Source of the DNA: SFHK01 sp964554795
Lineage (GTDB): Bacteria; Bacillota; Clostridia; Christensenellales; Aristaeellaceae
Assembly (NCBI GenBank): GCA_964554795.1
Contig: CAZKQB010000006.1
Span: 30,812 to 94,811, forward strand
Length of the DNA stretch: 64,000 nucleotides
Direction: 5' to 3'
The notes under the pieces were generated by a model, which worked only from the letters and a program-made list of their open reading frames with translations, made no database searches and was not told the origin of the DNA. Positions 16,433 to 29,036 of the stretch are shown here, piece by piece (within the stretch, counting starts at the first letter, position 1; every line of letters begins with the position of its first letter). A program made the position numbers and the translations under genes.

Positions 16433-19165
16433 GTGGCGCAGGCATTTACATCCAAGGATGCCAGGCTTTTGCTTCAGGAGCACGAAGAGCTTACGGAGCA
16501 GCTTGCGGAAATTTGTGCGCTTTCGGACGAGAAAAAAGCGAACGCGGCTCGGCGAATCAACGAGCTGCTGTGGAAAAACGCATTTGCGGATTTTGTGGAT
16601 CAGGAGCTTGAGGCGGCGGAGGCGAGGGAGGCGCTTCCGGCTGCGCTGTATCCTCTGGCAGAGGAGCTGCATGCATACTCGTGGTCTGTGTTGATCTCGG
16701 GAACCGGCAGACAGCTGAACGAGGAATACGAGGGGAAAATTGCGCGCGAGAGGACGCATCTGCAGCGAGTAACGGGCGGACTTCGGCGGCTGTTTGCGTC
16801 GTCGGAGAGCAAGACGGCTGCGGGGGCGGCCTATCGGTATCTGCGTTCGGCGGCGCAGGGAACGTATGGGCGCGAGGTAGCGTCGCTTTTGCAGCAGGCA
16901 GAGGCGCTTGAGCAAGGTGATCGACGGGCGGCGATTGCGGACTTCCAGAGGAAGCGTTCCGATTATCGGGAGCTTTTGAGGGAGGTGTCGCCCAACGCAG
17001 AGCAGTCGGGGCAGCCGGTATTGCGCGTGGCGCGTCTGCTCGAAAAAAGCCGGGCGCTGCAGAAGGAAATCAATTATGCAAACAACGCCGTTTGCGAGAA
17101 AGAGAAGCTGGTCAAGGACTCCGTGGCACGCTTGCTTTTGTCGAAGTCGCTTGAGGTTCTAAGGAGCGTGCCTGTGGAGGAAATCGGGCGTGAGCACGCG
17201 GGCATTCGGTTCAAGGCACTAAGAGACAATGGCTACGAGACGGTGGCAGACGCGTATTGTGCGACGCAGTCGCAGCTTGAAGGTGTGCGCGGCATCAGCG
17301 AGGATGGAGCGCGGCTGATTCGGATGTGCGCGCGGGAATACGCCGAAAGGGTTATGTCAAATACGAAGATTCAGCTTTCGCTGGACGATAAGAACCCCGA
17401 CGCGACAAGGCTGGTATCGGCAATCTGCGATTACCGCCGGAGGAGTTCGCTTGTCGATTCGCTGGACGCGGAGATGCGCAAGGGAAGGATCGAGCGTGCT
17501 GCGGATATGCTTCAGCGCATTGGAAACGGTGTTTCGTGGGCGTTTATGGACGTTGACGAAAGACAGAAATGCATTGCGGAGGAGCGATATCTGACTGGGC
17601 TGCAGGCGGGGACGTATGCTCAGGAGGTGCTGAAGTGCACGCGAGAGCTGAGGGTGCTGCGGGATGCAGACGCGGAAACAGCATGGGAGGACTTTTCCCG
17701 GAGCAGTGTCTCCTTCTATACTACGCTCGAAACGCTTGTGCCCAGCGTACTCGGAAATGACGACGGGCACTATGGTCTTCCGGAGGACCTGGCGCGGGAA
17801 ATTCAGGATGAGTGCTTCTTTCCGGACGGGATGAAGAGTGAACTGCGCCGGTATCAGGAGTGGGGCGTAAAGTACATCCTGCACCAGGAGCGCGTGCTGC
17901 TGGGCGATGAGATGGGCCTGGGAAAGACCGTGCAGGCGATTGCGGCGATGGTTTCCCTGCGCAACACCGGCGCGACGCACTTTATGGTGGTGTGTCCTGC
18001 CAGTGTTTTGCCCAACTGGTGCAGGGAGATCGAGAAGCATAGCCGCTTGCGTACAACAAAAATTTATGGGCCTGGACGCATGAGCGCGTTTAGGGAATGG
18101 AAGAGAAGCGGCGGCGTGGCCGTGACGAACTTTGAAACGACGGGCTATCTGAAGCTGGAGGATGGTTTCGCGTTTGATATGCTGGTCGTCGATGAGGCGC
18201 ATTATATCAAGAACAATGAAGCGCAGCGCACGAAAAACGTAACGGCTCTCAGTGAGCATACAAAGCGTATCCTGTTTATGACGGGAACGGCGCTGGAAAA
18301 CAAGGTGGACGAAATGATCGCCTTGATTCGGTTGCTGCGGCCGGATGTTGCTTCGCAGCTGCACGGCCTTGCGTTCATGGCCGCTGCACCGCAGTTTCGG
18401 GAGAGGGTCGCGCCGGTGTACTATCGCCGCAAGCGCGAGGACGTGCCGACGGAGCTTCCCGAGCTGATCGAAAACCGGGAATGGTGCACGCTTCTGCCGA
18501 AGGAAAAGGAAATCTACGAGGCCTCCCTTCGGAAAAAGCGCTATATGGAAATTCGGCGCGTATCATGGAATGCGGACGATTTGACGGCCTCCTGCAAGGC
18601 GAACCGGCTGAAGGAGCTTGTGGAGGAGACCGCGGAGGACGGGCGCAAGATCATCGTGTTTTCGTTCTTTTTGGAAACGATCGCGGCGGTGCGGACATGC
18701 CTTGGCGAGCGCTGCCTTCCGCAGATCAATGGCTCCGTTTCGCCGCAGCGCCGACAGGAGATTATCGACGAATTCGAGCGTGCGCCCGCAGGAACGGTGC
18801 TGCCTGCGCAGATTCAGTCCGGCGGCACGGGACTCAACATTCAGGCTGCGAGTGTGGTCATTCTATGCGAGCCGCAGCTGAAGCCGTCCATCGAAAATCA
18901 GGCGATTTCCCGTGCCTACCGCATGGGGCAGGTGCGCAACGTGCTGGTGTATCGTCTGCTGTGTGAGAAGAGCATCGACGAGCGAATCATGGAAATGCTC
19001 GAGGAAAAGCAAAGGATTTTTGACGCCTTCGCAGATGAATCCGTCTCCGCCGATGCTACGCAGAAGCAGGAAAATGAGATTGACGACAAGACGTTTGGAA
19101 AGCTTGTCACCGAGGAAATTGAGCGCATCAACGCGGAGAACGCAGCGCAGGCAGAAAGGGCGTGA
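16433..19165 (+). CDS. SNF2-family DEAD/DEAH helicase with unusual N-terminal half
   Basis: A 910-residue protein. The C-terminal half is a SNF2 ATPase: Walker A DEMGLGKT near residue 490, DEAHYIKN near 587, TGTALENKV near 618, and motif VI QAISRAYRMGQ near 822. SNF2 proteins translocate along duplex DNA and remodel bound proteins. The first 450 residues are charged and helical with likely coiled coil, and include a helix-hairpin-helix-like stretch (LEGVRGISEDGARLIRMCAR near 283-302). No SWIM zinc finger or nuclease motif is seen. It starts at GTG with a GGGGGAGA site. No methylase or nuclease partner is adjacent. Confidence 0.9.
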   Translation: MAQAFTSKDARLLLQEHEELTEQLAEICALSDEKKANAARRINELLWKNAFADFVDQELEAAEAREALPAALYPLAEELHAYSWSVLISGTGRQLNEEYEGKIARERTHLQRVTGGLRRLFASSESKTAAGAAYRYLRSAAQGTYGREVASLLQQAEALEQGDRRAAIADFQRKRSDYRELLREVSPNAEQSGQPVLRVARLLEKSRALQKEINYANNAVCEKEKLVKDSVARLLLSKSLEVLRSVPVEEIGREHAGIRFKALRDNGYETVADAYCATQSQLEGVRGISEDGARLIRMCAREYAERVMSNTKIQLSLDDKNPDATRLVSAICDYRRRSSLVDSLDAEMRKGRIERAADMLQRIGNGVSWAFMDVDERQKCIAEERYLTGLQAGTYAQEVLKCTRELRVLRDADAETAWEDFSRSSVSFYTTLETLVPSVLGNDDGHYGLPEDLAREIQDECFFPDGMKSELRRYQEWGVKYILHQERVLLGDEMGLGKTVQAIAAMVSLRNTGATHFMVVCPASVLPNWCREIEKHSRLRTTKIYGPGRMSAFREWKRSGGVAVTNFETTGYLKLEDGFAFDMLVVDEAHYIKNNEAQRTKNVTALSEHTKRILFMTGTALENKVDEMIALIRLLRPDVASQLHGLAFMAAAPQFRERVAPVYYRRKREDVPTELPELIENREWCTLLPKEKEIYEASLRKKRYMEIRRVSWNADDLTASCKANRLKELVEETAEDGRKIIVFSFFLETIAAVRTCLGERCLPQINGSVSPQRRQEIIDEFERAPAGTVLPAQIQSGGTGLNIQAASVVILCEPQLKPSIENQAISRAYRMGQVRNVLVYRLLCEKSIDERIMEMLEEKQRIFDAFADESVSADATQKQENEIDDKTFGKLVTEEIERINAENAAQAERA

Positions 19166-19176
19166 AGGAGGCCGAT

Positions 19177-19401
19177 ATGCACAGAGGCTTCAGCTTTGTA
19201 GACGACGCGGAGAAATTCTTTCTACAGATGAGAACAACGGCCGCACGACAATGCGCTTTTGACGACCGGCATCTGCGGGAGGATTCGCGGACACCGCAGG
19301 CGCGTCAGCCCTCCGGCAAAATCCAGTGCGTCAGGAAGCCGAGGTCTTCGGCAGTAACCTGCTCGCAGGCAACGCAGAACGGGATTTTGTTTCCGACGTA
19401 G
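19177..19401 (+). CDS. small ORF after SNF2 gene, doubtful
   Basis: A 74-residue frame with a good AAGGAGG site five bases before its ATG, starting 11 bases after the helicase stop. The first 40 residues look protein-like (MHRGFSFVDDAEKFFLQM). The last third lies antisense to the membrane protein gene at 19305 and has no family marks. It may be a short companion of the helicase or a decayed gene start. Confidence 0.3.
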   Translation: MHRGFSFVDDAEKFFLQMRTTAARQCAFDDRHLREDSRTPQARQPSGKIQCVRKPRSSAVTCSQATQNGILFPT

Positions 19402-19640
19402 AACACAAAGGCCAGCACGAGAGCAGGGGCAATCCACGCGATGCGAATGGCCCTTCCCCGGCGGCGGTTACAAAACGCGATGACGGTGCAGAGGACGAAC
19501 GCGACGGCGGCTTCGACACAGAGAATAGAACCGCATTCGTTGTGCGTGATCTCATTGTAGGTTTCGAGCGAGACATACAGGTTGCCCAGCATGGCGAGCG
19601 GAATCACACACAGGAAGAAGAGCGCGAAAAACCGTTTCAT
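19305..19640 (-). CDS. small membrane protein of unknown function
   Basis: A 111-residue protein with three predicted transmembrane helices: about residues 4-22, 40-57 and 67-84. It also has several cysteines in the loops (NECGSILC, CVAC). An AAAGGAG site lies upstream of the ATG. A TTGACA-17-TATCCT promoter reads into it on the minus strand (about 19670-19700). No family is recognised. Confidence 0.6.
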   Translation of the reverse strand: MKRFFALFFLCVIPLAMLGNLYVSLETYNEITHNECGSILCVEAAVAFVLCTVIAFCNRRRGRAIRIAWIAPALVLAFVFYVGNKIPFCVACEQVTAEDLGFLTHWILPEG

Positions 19641-19724
19641 GGCAGAAGTCTCCTTTGCAAGACTGTAAATAGGATAGCACGGGCGCGAGGAAATGTCAAA
19701 TCACTGAAAATGTGTAAAACGGCG

Positions 19725-19753
19725 TTGCTTTTCGCATCTTTTTCTGGTATAAT
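19725..19753 (+). promoter_or_regulatory. promoter of rnpB
   Basis: TTGCTT at 19725-19730 and TATAAT at 19748-19753 with 17-base spacing, placing the RNA start at about 19760. Confidence 0.8.
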
Positions 19754-19760
19754 CCCTGTG

Positions 19761-20112
19761 TTTGCGAGGTTGCCGGGCGGCCGCAGGCGCTTTATGCGCT
19801 TGAGGAAAGTCCGAGCACCACAGGGCAGGGTGCCGGTGAAATGCCGGCGGAGGCGACTTTAGGGAAAGTGCAACAGAGAGATACCGCGAAATCGCGCCCC
19901 GTGCGCGACCGCAAGGATGGAAAGGTGAGGTAAGAGCTCACCAGCGGCTTGGCGACTTGTCCGCTATGTAAACCCCACCCGGTGCAAGATTGATAGAGAC
20001 ATATGCGGCGGCCCGTCGCGTCTCTTAGACATCGCTTGAGCCTGCTGGCAACTTCAGGCCTAGATAGATGGCCGCTCAAGACAGAACTCGGCTTACAGAC
20101 ATCACTCGCAAA
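19761..20112 (+). ncRNA. rnpB: RNase P RNA (type A)
   Basis: The catalytic RNA of RNase P, which removes tRNA 5' leaders. Conserved blocks are visible: GAGGAAAGTCCGAGC near 19801, GGGAAAGTGCAACAGAGAG near 19861, the GGTAAGAGCTCACC region near 19929 and TAGATAGATGGCCGC near 20061, with CACTCGCAAAC at the 3' end pairing with TTTGCGAGG at the 5' end. The arrangement fits the type A structure seen in Clostridia rather than the Bacillus type B. Confidence 0.95.
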
Positions 20113-20116
20113 CACA

Positions 20117-20147
20117 TTTCGGAGGAGGATGCGTTCCTCCTCCGAAA
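20117..20147 (+). terminator. hairpin at the end of rnpB
   Basis: TTTCGGAGGAGGA pairs perfectly with TCCTCCTCCGAAA around a 4-5 base loop. The T run after it is short, so it may end rnpB only partly or act as a processing boundary before the MFS gene. Confidence 0.65.
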
Positions 20148-20205
20148 ATCTATGAATCGGGAAAATCGCGCAGGGCACGAGGGCTTGGCAGGGGAGGAAA
20201 CGTGC

Positions 20206-21438
20206 GTGAAGCTCAGCTATAAGCACACGACGATTGCGTGCTATCTTGGAATGATTTCGCAGGCTATCGTGAACAATCTGGCGCCGCTTTTATTCATTAT
20301 CTTTAAAGATGAATTCCGCGTGTCGGACGAGCAGCTGGGAAGGCTGATTTTGTTTAATTTCGGCACGCAGATTGTTGCCGATATTCTGGCAACGCGTTTT
20401 GCGGACCGCATGGGCTATCGGCTGACTGCACGGCTTGCCGAGGCCTTCTGTGCGGTTGGGCTGATACTGATGGGCATTCTGCCGCGCGTGGTTCCCAATC
20501 CCTATACGGGGCTGTGTGTGGCTGCCGTTCTGTATGCGCTGGGCGGCGGATTGATCGAGGTGGTTATAAGCCCGATCATTGAGTCCTTGCCGGGCGAGGC
20601 GAAGGACAAGGCCATGAGTCTTGCGCATTCGTTTTATTGCTGGGGGCAAATGGCGGTTGTGATTTTTACGACGCTGGCACTGACGCTTTTCGGGCGCGCA
20701 GCGTGGGCGTATCTGCCGCTGGCGTGGGCCATGATTCCGATTGGCAATTTCCTCCTGTTCCGCTGGGTACCGCTGATGCCTACCGTGCCGGAGGAAAAGC
20801 GCACGCGGATGGGAGAGCTGTTTAAAAACCGCGTGTTCATTATTGGCATGGTGATGATGATCTGCTCCGGCTCCAGCGAAATTGCCATGTCGCAGTGGTC
20901 GAGCTTGTTTGTGGAGGAAACGCTGGGCGTGAGCAAGACGCTGGGAGACCTGCTCGGGCCGTGCATGTTTGCGCTGACAATGGCGCTTGGGCGCATGTTC
21001 TATGGAATCAAGGGAGACAAAATCAACCTGGAGCGGATGCTGATGCTTTCTGCAGGTCTCTGCGTCGTGTGCTATGCTCTGACGGTATTTGTTCCGGCGC
21101 TGACGCTTGTGGGCTGCGCGTTGTGCGGCTTGTCGGTTGCCATAATGTGGCCGGGTACGCTGTCTGATGGCGCGAGGCGCTTTCCAATGGCGGGTACGGC
21201 GCTGTTTGGCCTGTATGCCATTTGCGGCGACATCGGCTGCTCGGTTGGTCCGTGGCTGACGGGCCTTGTGTCTGACCTGACACAAAAAAACGAGAGCCTG
21301 CTTGCGTGGGGACGGACGGTCGGTTGGAATGCGGAAACGCTGGGACTGCGCGTTGGCCTTCTCACGGCAACGGTTTTCCCGCTGCTTCTTTTGATTTGCA
21401 CCTTCCTATTGGCACGCAAGCCGAAGGAAAACCGGTAA
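20206..21438 (+). CDS. MFS transporter
   Basis: A 410-residue major facilitator with 12 predicted transmembrane helices. Marks include the helix 2-3 loop RFADRMGYRL near 63-72 and the central loop after helix 6 (FRWVPLMPTVPEEKRTRMGE near 185). The overall pattern resembles the FucP/sugar-type branch, but the substrate cannot be read. The chosen start is a GTG with a GGGGAGGA site seven bases upstream; longer frames run back into rnpB. It converges on the lipoprotein gene across a shared terminator. Confidence 0.88.
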   Translation: MKLSYKHTTIACYLGMISQAIVNNLAPLLFIIFKDEFRVSDEQLGRLILFNFGTQIVADILATRFADRMGYRLTARLAEAFCAVGLILMGILPRVVPNPYTGLCVAAVLYALGGGLIEVVISPIIESLPGEAKDKAMSLAHSFYCWGQMAVVIFTTLALTLFGRAAWAYLPLAWAMIPIGNFLLFRWVPLMPTVPEEKRTRMGELFKNRVFIIGMVMMICSGSSEIAMSQWSSLFVEETLGVSKTLGDLLGPCMFALTMALGRMFYGIKGDKINLERMLMLSAGLCVVCYALTVFVPALTLVGCALCGLSVAIMWPGTLSDGARRFPMAGTALFGLYAICGDIGCSVGPWLTGLVSDLTQKNESLLAWGRTVGWNAETLGLRVGLLTATVFPLLLLICTFLLARKPKENR

Positions 21439-21451
21439 TCACCGAAATCGA

Positions 21452-21493
21452 AAAACTCCCCGGACGGTTCATGGCAAGCCGTCCGGGGAGTTT
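21452..21493. terminator. bidirectional intrinsic terminator
   Basis: AAAACTCCCCGGACGG and CCGTCCGGGGAGTTT form a near-perfect long stem with A-rich and T-rich flanks, serving both the MFS gene (plus) and the lipoprotein/murC unit (minus). Confidence 0.9.
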
Positions 21494-21505
21494 CTGGTAG
21501 GAAAA

Positions 21506-22186
21506 TCAGGAGGAGGATACGCGGCTTACGGAGTCAAGAATCTTCTTGCCGACCGTCATCATTTCCGTGAAGCGCTCCTCGGGACCGGAGAAGTTCATAC
21601 AATAGATGCGCCGGTTATACGTGGCGATGATCACGAAGCCCTTAATTGTTACGCCGTACTCATCCGTGTAGGTGTAGTACGTGGAGTAGCCCTTGAAGCG
21701 GACCAGCGACAGCTCGCGGGAGATTGTATCGTCGTACTCGAAATCCGTGTAAACCTCGCTCATGGAGGTGAGAAGCTTTCTCAGCTCGCTGCGCATGGTG
21801 GTGGAGTCGGGATTCTTGTACTTTTTCTTGTTCGCAAAGGCGACGCGGAAGCCGGTTTCACCGTCGGGAACGGGCTCATAGAACACGGAATAGCGTTCGC
21901 CGATCTGCGACTCCTTCCAGTGTGTGGGAACCATATAGTTCATGCCGATGCGGGTATTGTTTTTCCAGATCAGCACGTAATCGGCCGGGTCGACGCGCGG
22001 AAAGGGCGTTGCTGTGGGCGCCAGCGTGGGCACGGGCGTCATCTGCAGATTGCCTGCGGGCACCTGTGTCGGGGCGAGATCCGTGGTCTGCGTATCGTCG
22101 CTTTCACAGGCGGAAAGCAGGGTAGCCAGCAGAAGCGCCAGGATCAGGCATAAGGCGCGGGTGGAAGTCGTTCGTTTGCGAATCAT
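21506..22186 (-). CDS. lipoprotein of unknown function
   Basis: A 226-residue protein with a lipoprotein signal (hydrophobic LCLILALLLATLLSAC, lipobox LSAC with Cys at about 27). It continues with a Thr/Pro-rich linker (APTQVPAG ... PVPTLAPTATPFP) and a compact folded domain of about 150 residues (ADYVLIWKNNTRIGMNYMVP onwards). It would be anchored outside the membrane. Its start overlaps the murC stop (ATGA), so it is co-translated with a wall-synthesis enzyme, but no family is recognised. Confidence 0.75.
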   Translation of the reverse strand: MIRKRTTSTRALCLILALLLATLLSACESDDTQTTDLAPTQVPAGNLQMTPVPTLAPTATPFPRVDPADYVLIWKNNTRIGMNYMVPTHWKESQIGERYSVFYEPVPDGETGFRVAFANKKKYKNPDSTTMRSELRKLLTSMSEVYTDFEYDDTISRELSLVRFKGYSTYYTYTDEYGVTIKGFVIIATYNRRIYCMNFSGPEERFTEMMTVGKKILDSVSRVSSS

Positions 22187-23577
22187 TTGTGTGTGTCTCC
22201 GTTTCTGGCAATCTGTTCATTCAGAAGGTCAATATCGCCGCAGCCGAGGGTTACGACTACGTCGCCGGGCTGCCAATGTGTGCGCAGATAAGCCTCTGCA
22301 TCGTCAAACGACGGCGTAAGATGCGCGCGAATGCCCTTTTCAACCATTGCGTCCACCAGCATGCCGGAATTGATGTCTCCGGGATCGACCTCGCGCGCGC
22401 CGCAGATGTCGGTCACGAGCACTTCGTCGGCTTCGTCAAAGCAGGTCAGGAAGCCGTCGAACAGCGCCTTTGTGCGGGAATAGGTGTGCGGCTGAAGCAC
22501 GGCCCAGAGCTTTTGAGGCGCCTGAATGCGCGCAACGTGGAGAACGTTGCGCGTCTCGGTGGGATTATGGCCATAATCCTGATAGACGCGCACGCCGTCG
22601 GTTACGCTGGTCAGCTCGTAGCGGCGGTGCACGCCGCGGAATTCGTGCAGCGTTTCGGCTACGAGGCTCATTGGTAGCGAGAACAGGCTGGCGACCGCGA
22701 TGACCGCGAGCGCGTTTTTTACGTTGTGCTCGCCGGGCACCTGCAGCTCGACCTCCGTAAGCGGATGACCGTAGAGCGTGGCAGTGAAGAGCGCGCAACC
22801 GTTTTCGTCGTAAGAAATGTTCTCGGCGCGAATTTCGTTCTGCGGCTCAAGACCGTAGGTGCGCGTGCGGCATTTCAGGCCTTCAAGCACGCTACGGACG
22901 CGCTTTTCGTCGCCGCAGCCGACAACCCAACCGTCCTCTGGCACCAGCGACGCGAAGCGGCGGAAGGCGTTTTCAATGTCGTCCAGATCCTTATAGTAAT
23001 CCAGATGATCCTCGTCAATGTTCAGGATGACGGCGATGGTAGGGAAGAAGTGCAGGAAGCTGCCATTGAACTCGCAGGCCTCGCAGATGAACGGATCGCC
23101 GTGTCCCAGCCGCGTGGAGCCGCCCAGATAATCCAGCTCGCCGCCGATATGTACCGACGGGTCCTCGCCGCAGCCGACGAAGGTCTCCGCCATCATGGCT
23201 GTGGTAGTGGTTTTGCCATGCGTGCCGGAAATTGCAACGGAATGCCCGAATTTCTTCATCAGAAGGCCGATCAGGTCGCATCTTTCTATTTCCGGAATGC
23301 CAAGCTCACGCGCGCGAGCCCGCTCCGGATTGTCGGCTGCGATTGCGGCGGAGTAGATTATGAGGTTTGCGCCCTCTACATTTTTTCCGTCGTGGCCGAT
23401 GTGAATTTCGATTCCGTCCTGAGCAAGCGCGTCGGTTTTGTGATTGCGCGTGCGGTCGGAGCCTGCCACTGTGCAGCCCATCCATTTGAGCATCTTTGCC
23501 AGCCCGCTCATTGAGCAGCCACCAATGCCAACAAAAAACACGCGTTTGCCGATATATTCATTCAGCGTATCCGCCAT
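22183..23577 (-). CDS. murC: UDP-N-acetylmuramate--L-alanine ligase
   Basis: A 464-residue Mur ligase that adds L-alanine to UDP-MurNAc in the cytoplasm. The N-terminal Rossmann loop reads FFVGIGGCSMSGLA, the ATP loop SGTHGKTTTTAMM is near residue 112, HIGGELD near 139, and the C-terminal domain has DYGHNPTE near 340 and QPHTYSRT near 364. The start chosen is the ATG preceded by AAAGGAGC; a frame extending 20 codons upstream lacks a site. A TTGCTC-17-TATAAT promoter lies about 30-60 bases upstream on the minus strand. Confidence 0.96.
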   Translation of the reverse strand: MADTLNEYIGKRVFFVGIGGCSMSGLAKMLKWMGCTVAGSDRTRNHKTDALAQDGIEIHIGHDGKNVEGANLIIYSAAIAADNPERARARELGIPEIERCDLIGLLMKKFGHSVAISGTHGKTTTTAMMAETFVGCGEDPSVHIGGELDYLGGSTRLGHGDPFICEACEFNGSFLHFFPTIAVILNIDEDHLDYYKDLDDIENAFRRFASLVPEDGWVVGCGDEKRVRSVLEGLKCRTRTYGLEPQNEIRAENISYDENGCALFTATLYGHPLTEVELQVPGEHNVKNALAVIAVASLFSLPMSLVAETLHEFRGVHRRYELTSVTDGVRVYQDYGHNPTETRNVLHVARIQAPQKLWAVLQPHTYSRTKALFDGFLTCFDEADEVLVTDICGAREVDPGDINSGMLVDAMVEKGIRAHLTPSFDDAEAYLRTHWQPGDVVVTLGCGDIDLLNEQIARNGDTHK

Positions 23578-23794
23578 GGAAAACAAGCTCCTTTCAAGGT
23601 GTGTCTTCATTATACGCCAAAAGTCAAGTGAGAGCAACCATTTTCACGTGCGTGTGTGCGCCCGGCGCGGCGGCAGACCGTTAAATGTTGGTTTGTAATC
23701 GGATAATCTTCGCGGTAGGGACTGGAAATGCGTCTCGTTGCGGATTATAATAGACATAAACGCAGAAATGTTCGGATTTAAGGAGCGCGGCAGA

Positions 23795-24619
23795 ATGGAT
23801 CGCATTAAAAGAAACGAAAGACTGGGCGCGATGACGCGTCTGATTACGGATGATCCCAATCGCATTCATACGCTCAGCGAGTTTTGCGAGATGTTCGGGT
23901 CTGCGAAATCGACAATCAGCGAGGACGTTGATCTGATTGCTGAGAGTCTGGAACGCTTTGATCTGGGGCGGCTTGAAACGGTGGCCGGAGCGGCGGGCGG
24001 CATGCGGTATCGTCCGGTAATGTCGGCCGCGAAGGCGCGCAGAACGCTGGAGGAGGTGGCGGCGCGGCTGTCTGAGCCGGGACGACTGCTGCCTGGCGGC
24101 TTTTTGTATACCTCGGACGTATCCAGCGACCCACGCGTGACCGAGGCGTTGGGCGAGATTTTGGCAGCAAGGTTCTATGATCGCCAGCCTGATCTCGTGC
24201 TTACGATGGAGACGAAGGGCATTCCCTTTGCATTGATGACGGCGCGCGCGCTGAGCGTGCCGCTGGTCATTGCTAGGCGCGACAGCAAGGCCTATGAGGG
24301 CAGCGCCGTGAAGATCAATTATATCTCCGGCGGCGACAGCGGGCGCATCGAGACGATGGCGCTCTCACGCCGCGCGGTAAAGCCTGGGCAGCGCGCCTTG
24401 ATCGTGGATGATTTCATGAAGGGCGGCGGCACACTGCAGGGCATGGCGGAGATGATGGCGGAGTTTCAGGCAGAGGTCGTGGGCATCGGCGTGATGATTG
24501 CGACGGCATCGCCTGAAGCGAAGCGCTGCGCGGGCGCGAAGTCGCTTTTGCTGCTTCGAAGCATCGATCGTGAAAATGGTGCGTGCGAGGTAGTCCCGTC
24601 GGCGGATTTTTCCGAATGA
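23795..24619 (+). CDS. purR: purine operon repressor PurR (Firmicutes type)
   Basis: A 274-residue repressor. It has an N-terminal winged helix domain (RLGAMTRLITDDPNRIHTLS, then FGSAKSTISEDVDLI near 45-60) and a phosphoribosyltransferase-like domain with the PRPP-binding loop RALIVDDFMKGGGT near 204-217. In Bacillus, PRPP binding releases PurR from PurBox DNA and so relieves repression of purine genes. The start is the ATG after AAGGAGCG; a longer frame to 23738 has no ribosome site. It precedes pth, although the usual neighbours spoVG/glmU are not seen here. Confidence 0.93.
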   Translation: MDRIKRNERLGAMTRLITDDPNRIHTLSEFCEMFGSAKSTISEDVDLIAESLERFDLGRLETVAGAAGGMRYRPVMSAAKARRTLEEVAARLSEPGRLLPGGFLYTSDVSSDPRVTEALGEILAARFYDRQPDLVLTMETKGIPFALMTARALSVPLVIARRDSKAYEGSAVKINYISGGDSGRIETMALSRRAVKPGQRALIVDDFMKGGGTLQGMAEMMAEFQAEVVGIGVMIATASPEAKRCAGAKSLLLLRSIDRENGACEVVPSADFSE

Positions 24620-24646
24620 CGGGCGGCTGAACAGCCGGGTTTGCGG

Positions 24647-24676
24647 TTGACAGGGGCATATGAAAGATGGTAAAAT
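24647..24676 (+). promoter_or_regulatory. promoter of pth-mfd
   Basis: TTGACA at 24647-24652 and TAAAAT at 24671-24676 with 18-base spacing, in the gap after purR. Confidence 0.7.
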
Positions 24677-24745
24677 AAATAATCGGTTTCAGGCGGGCGG
24701 AAGAGAAGTTTCCTCCCGTCACAATCTTTTGGTTTTGGAGGGCGT

Positions 24746-25309
24746 ATGTACGTAATCGTCGGTCTGGGCAATCCCGGCAGCAAATATGAGCACACGAGAC
24801 ACAACGTGGGCTTTGAAATCATTGACGCTCTGGCGCGCCGCAACCGCATTTCGGTGGAGAGAACCAAGTGCAAGGCGATTGTCGGGGAGGGAATCATCGG
24901 TGGCCAGCGCGCGGTACTGTGCAAGCCGCAGACCTATATGAACCTTTCCGGTGAAAGCGTCGTCCAATTATGCAGCTGGTATAAACCGGAATACGATCAG
25001 CTGATCGTGCTATTTGACGATTGCGACCTGCCGGAGGGCAAGGTGCGCTTTCGCGCGGAGGGCTCGGCAGGTACGCACAATGGCATGCGCAACATCATTT
25101 ATCTGCTGGGACGTGCAGATTTTCCGCGTATACGCGTAGGCATCGGCCGCCCGCCAGAGGGCTGGGAGCTGTGCGATTTCGTATTGACTTGTCCCACGGG
25201 GGATGAAGACAGGAAGCTTATGAACGCTGGCTATGAAAAGGCTGCGCAGGCGGTAGAAATTTATCTGAAGGATGGACTCGACGCCGTTAGAGCGTTTGTC
25301 GGACGGTAA
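24746..25309 (+). CDS. pth: peptidyl-tRNA hydrolase
   Basis: A 187-residue enzyme of normal length that frees tRNA from dropped-off peptidyl-tRNA. Family motifs are VGLGNPGSKYEHTRHNVGFE (residues 4-23, with the catalytic His in TRHN), KPQTYMNLSG near 62, LFDDCDLPEGKVRFR near 90 with the catalytic Asp, and GTHNGMRNI near 111. It lies directly before mfd with 14 bases between, as in Bacillus and many Clostridia. Confidence 0.97.
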   Translation: MYVIVGLGNPGSKYEHTRHNVGFEIIDALARRNRISVERTKCKAIVGEGIIGGQRAVLCKPQTYMNLSGESVVQLCSWYKPEYDQLIVLFDDCDLPEGKVRFRAEGSAGTHNGMRNIIYLLGRADFPRIRVGIGRPPEGWELCDFVLTCPTGDEDRKLMNAGYEKAAQAVEIYLKDGLDAVRAFVGR

Positions 25310-25323
25310 GAAAGAGGAGGCAC

Positions 25324-29022
<3,699 letters not shown>

Positions 29023-29036
29023 GGGAGGAAGCATCC

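Noticed and set aside
16433..19165. DISARM- or BREX-like defence system around the SNF2 gene
   Set aside because: No methylase, phospholipase D, DUF1998 or other partner gene lies next to it.
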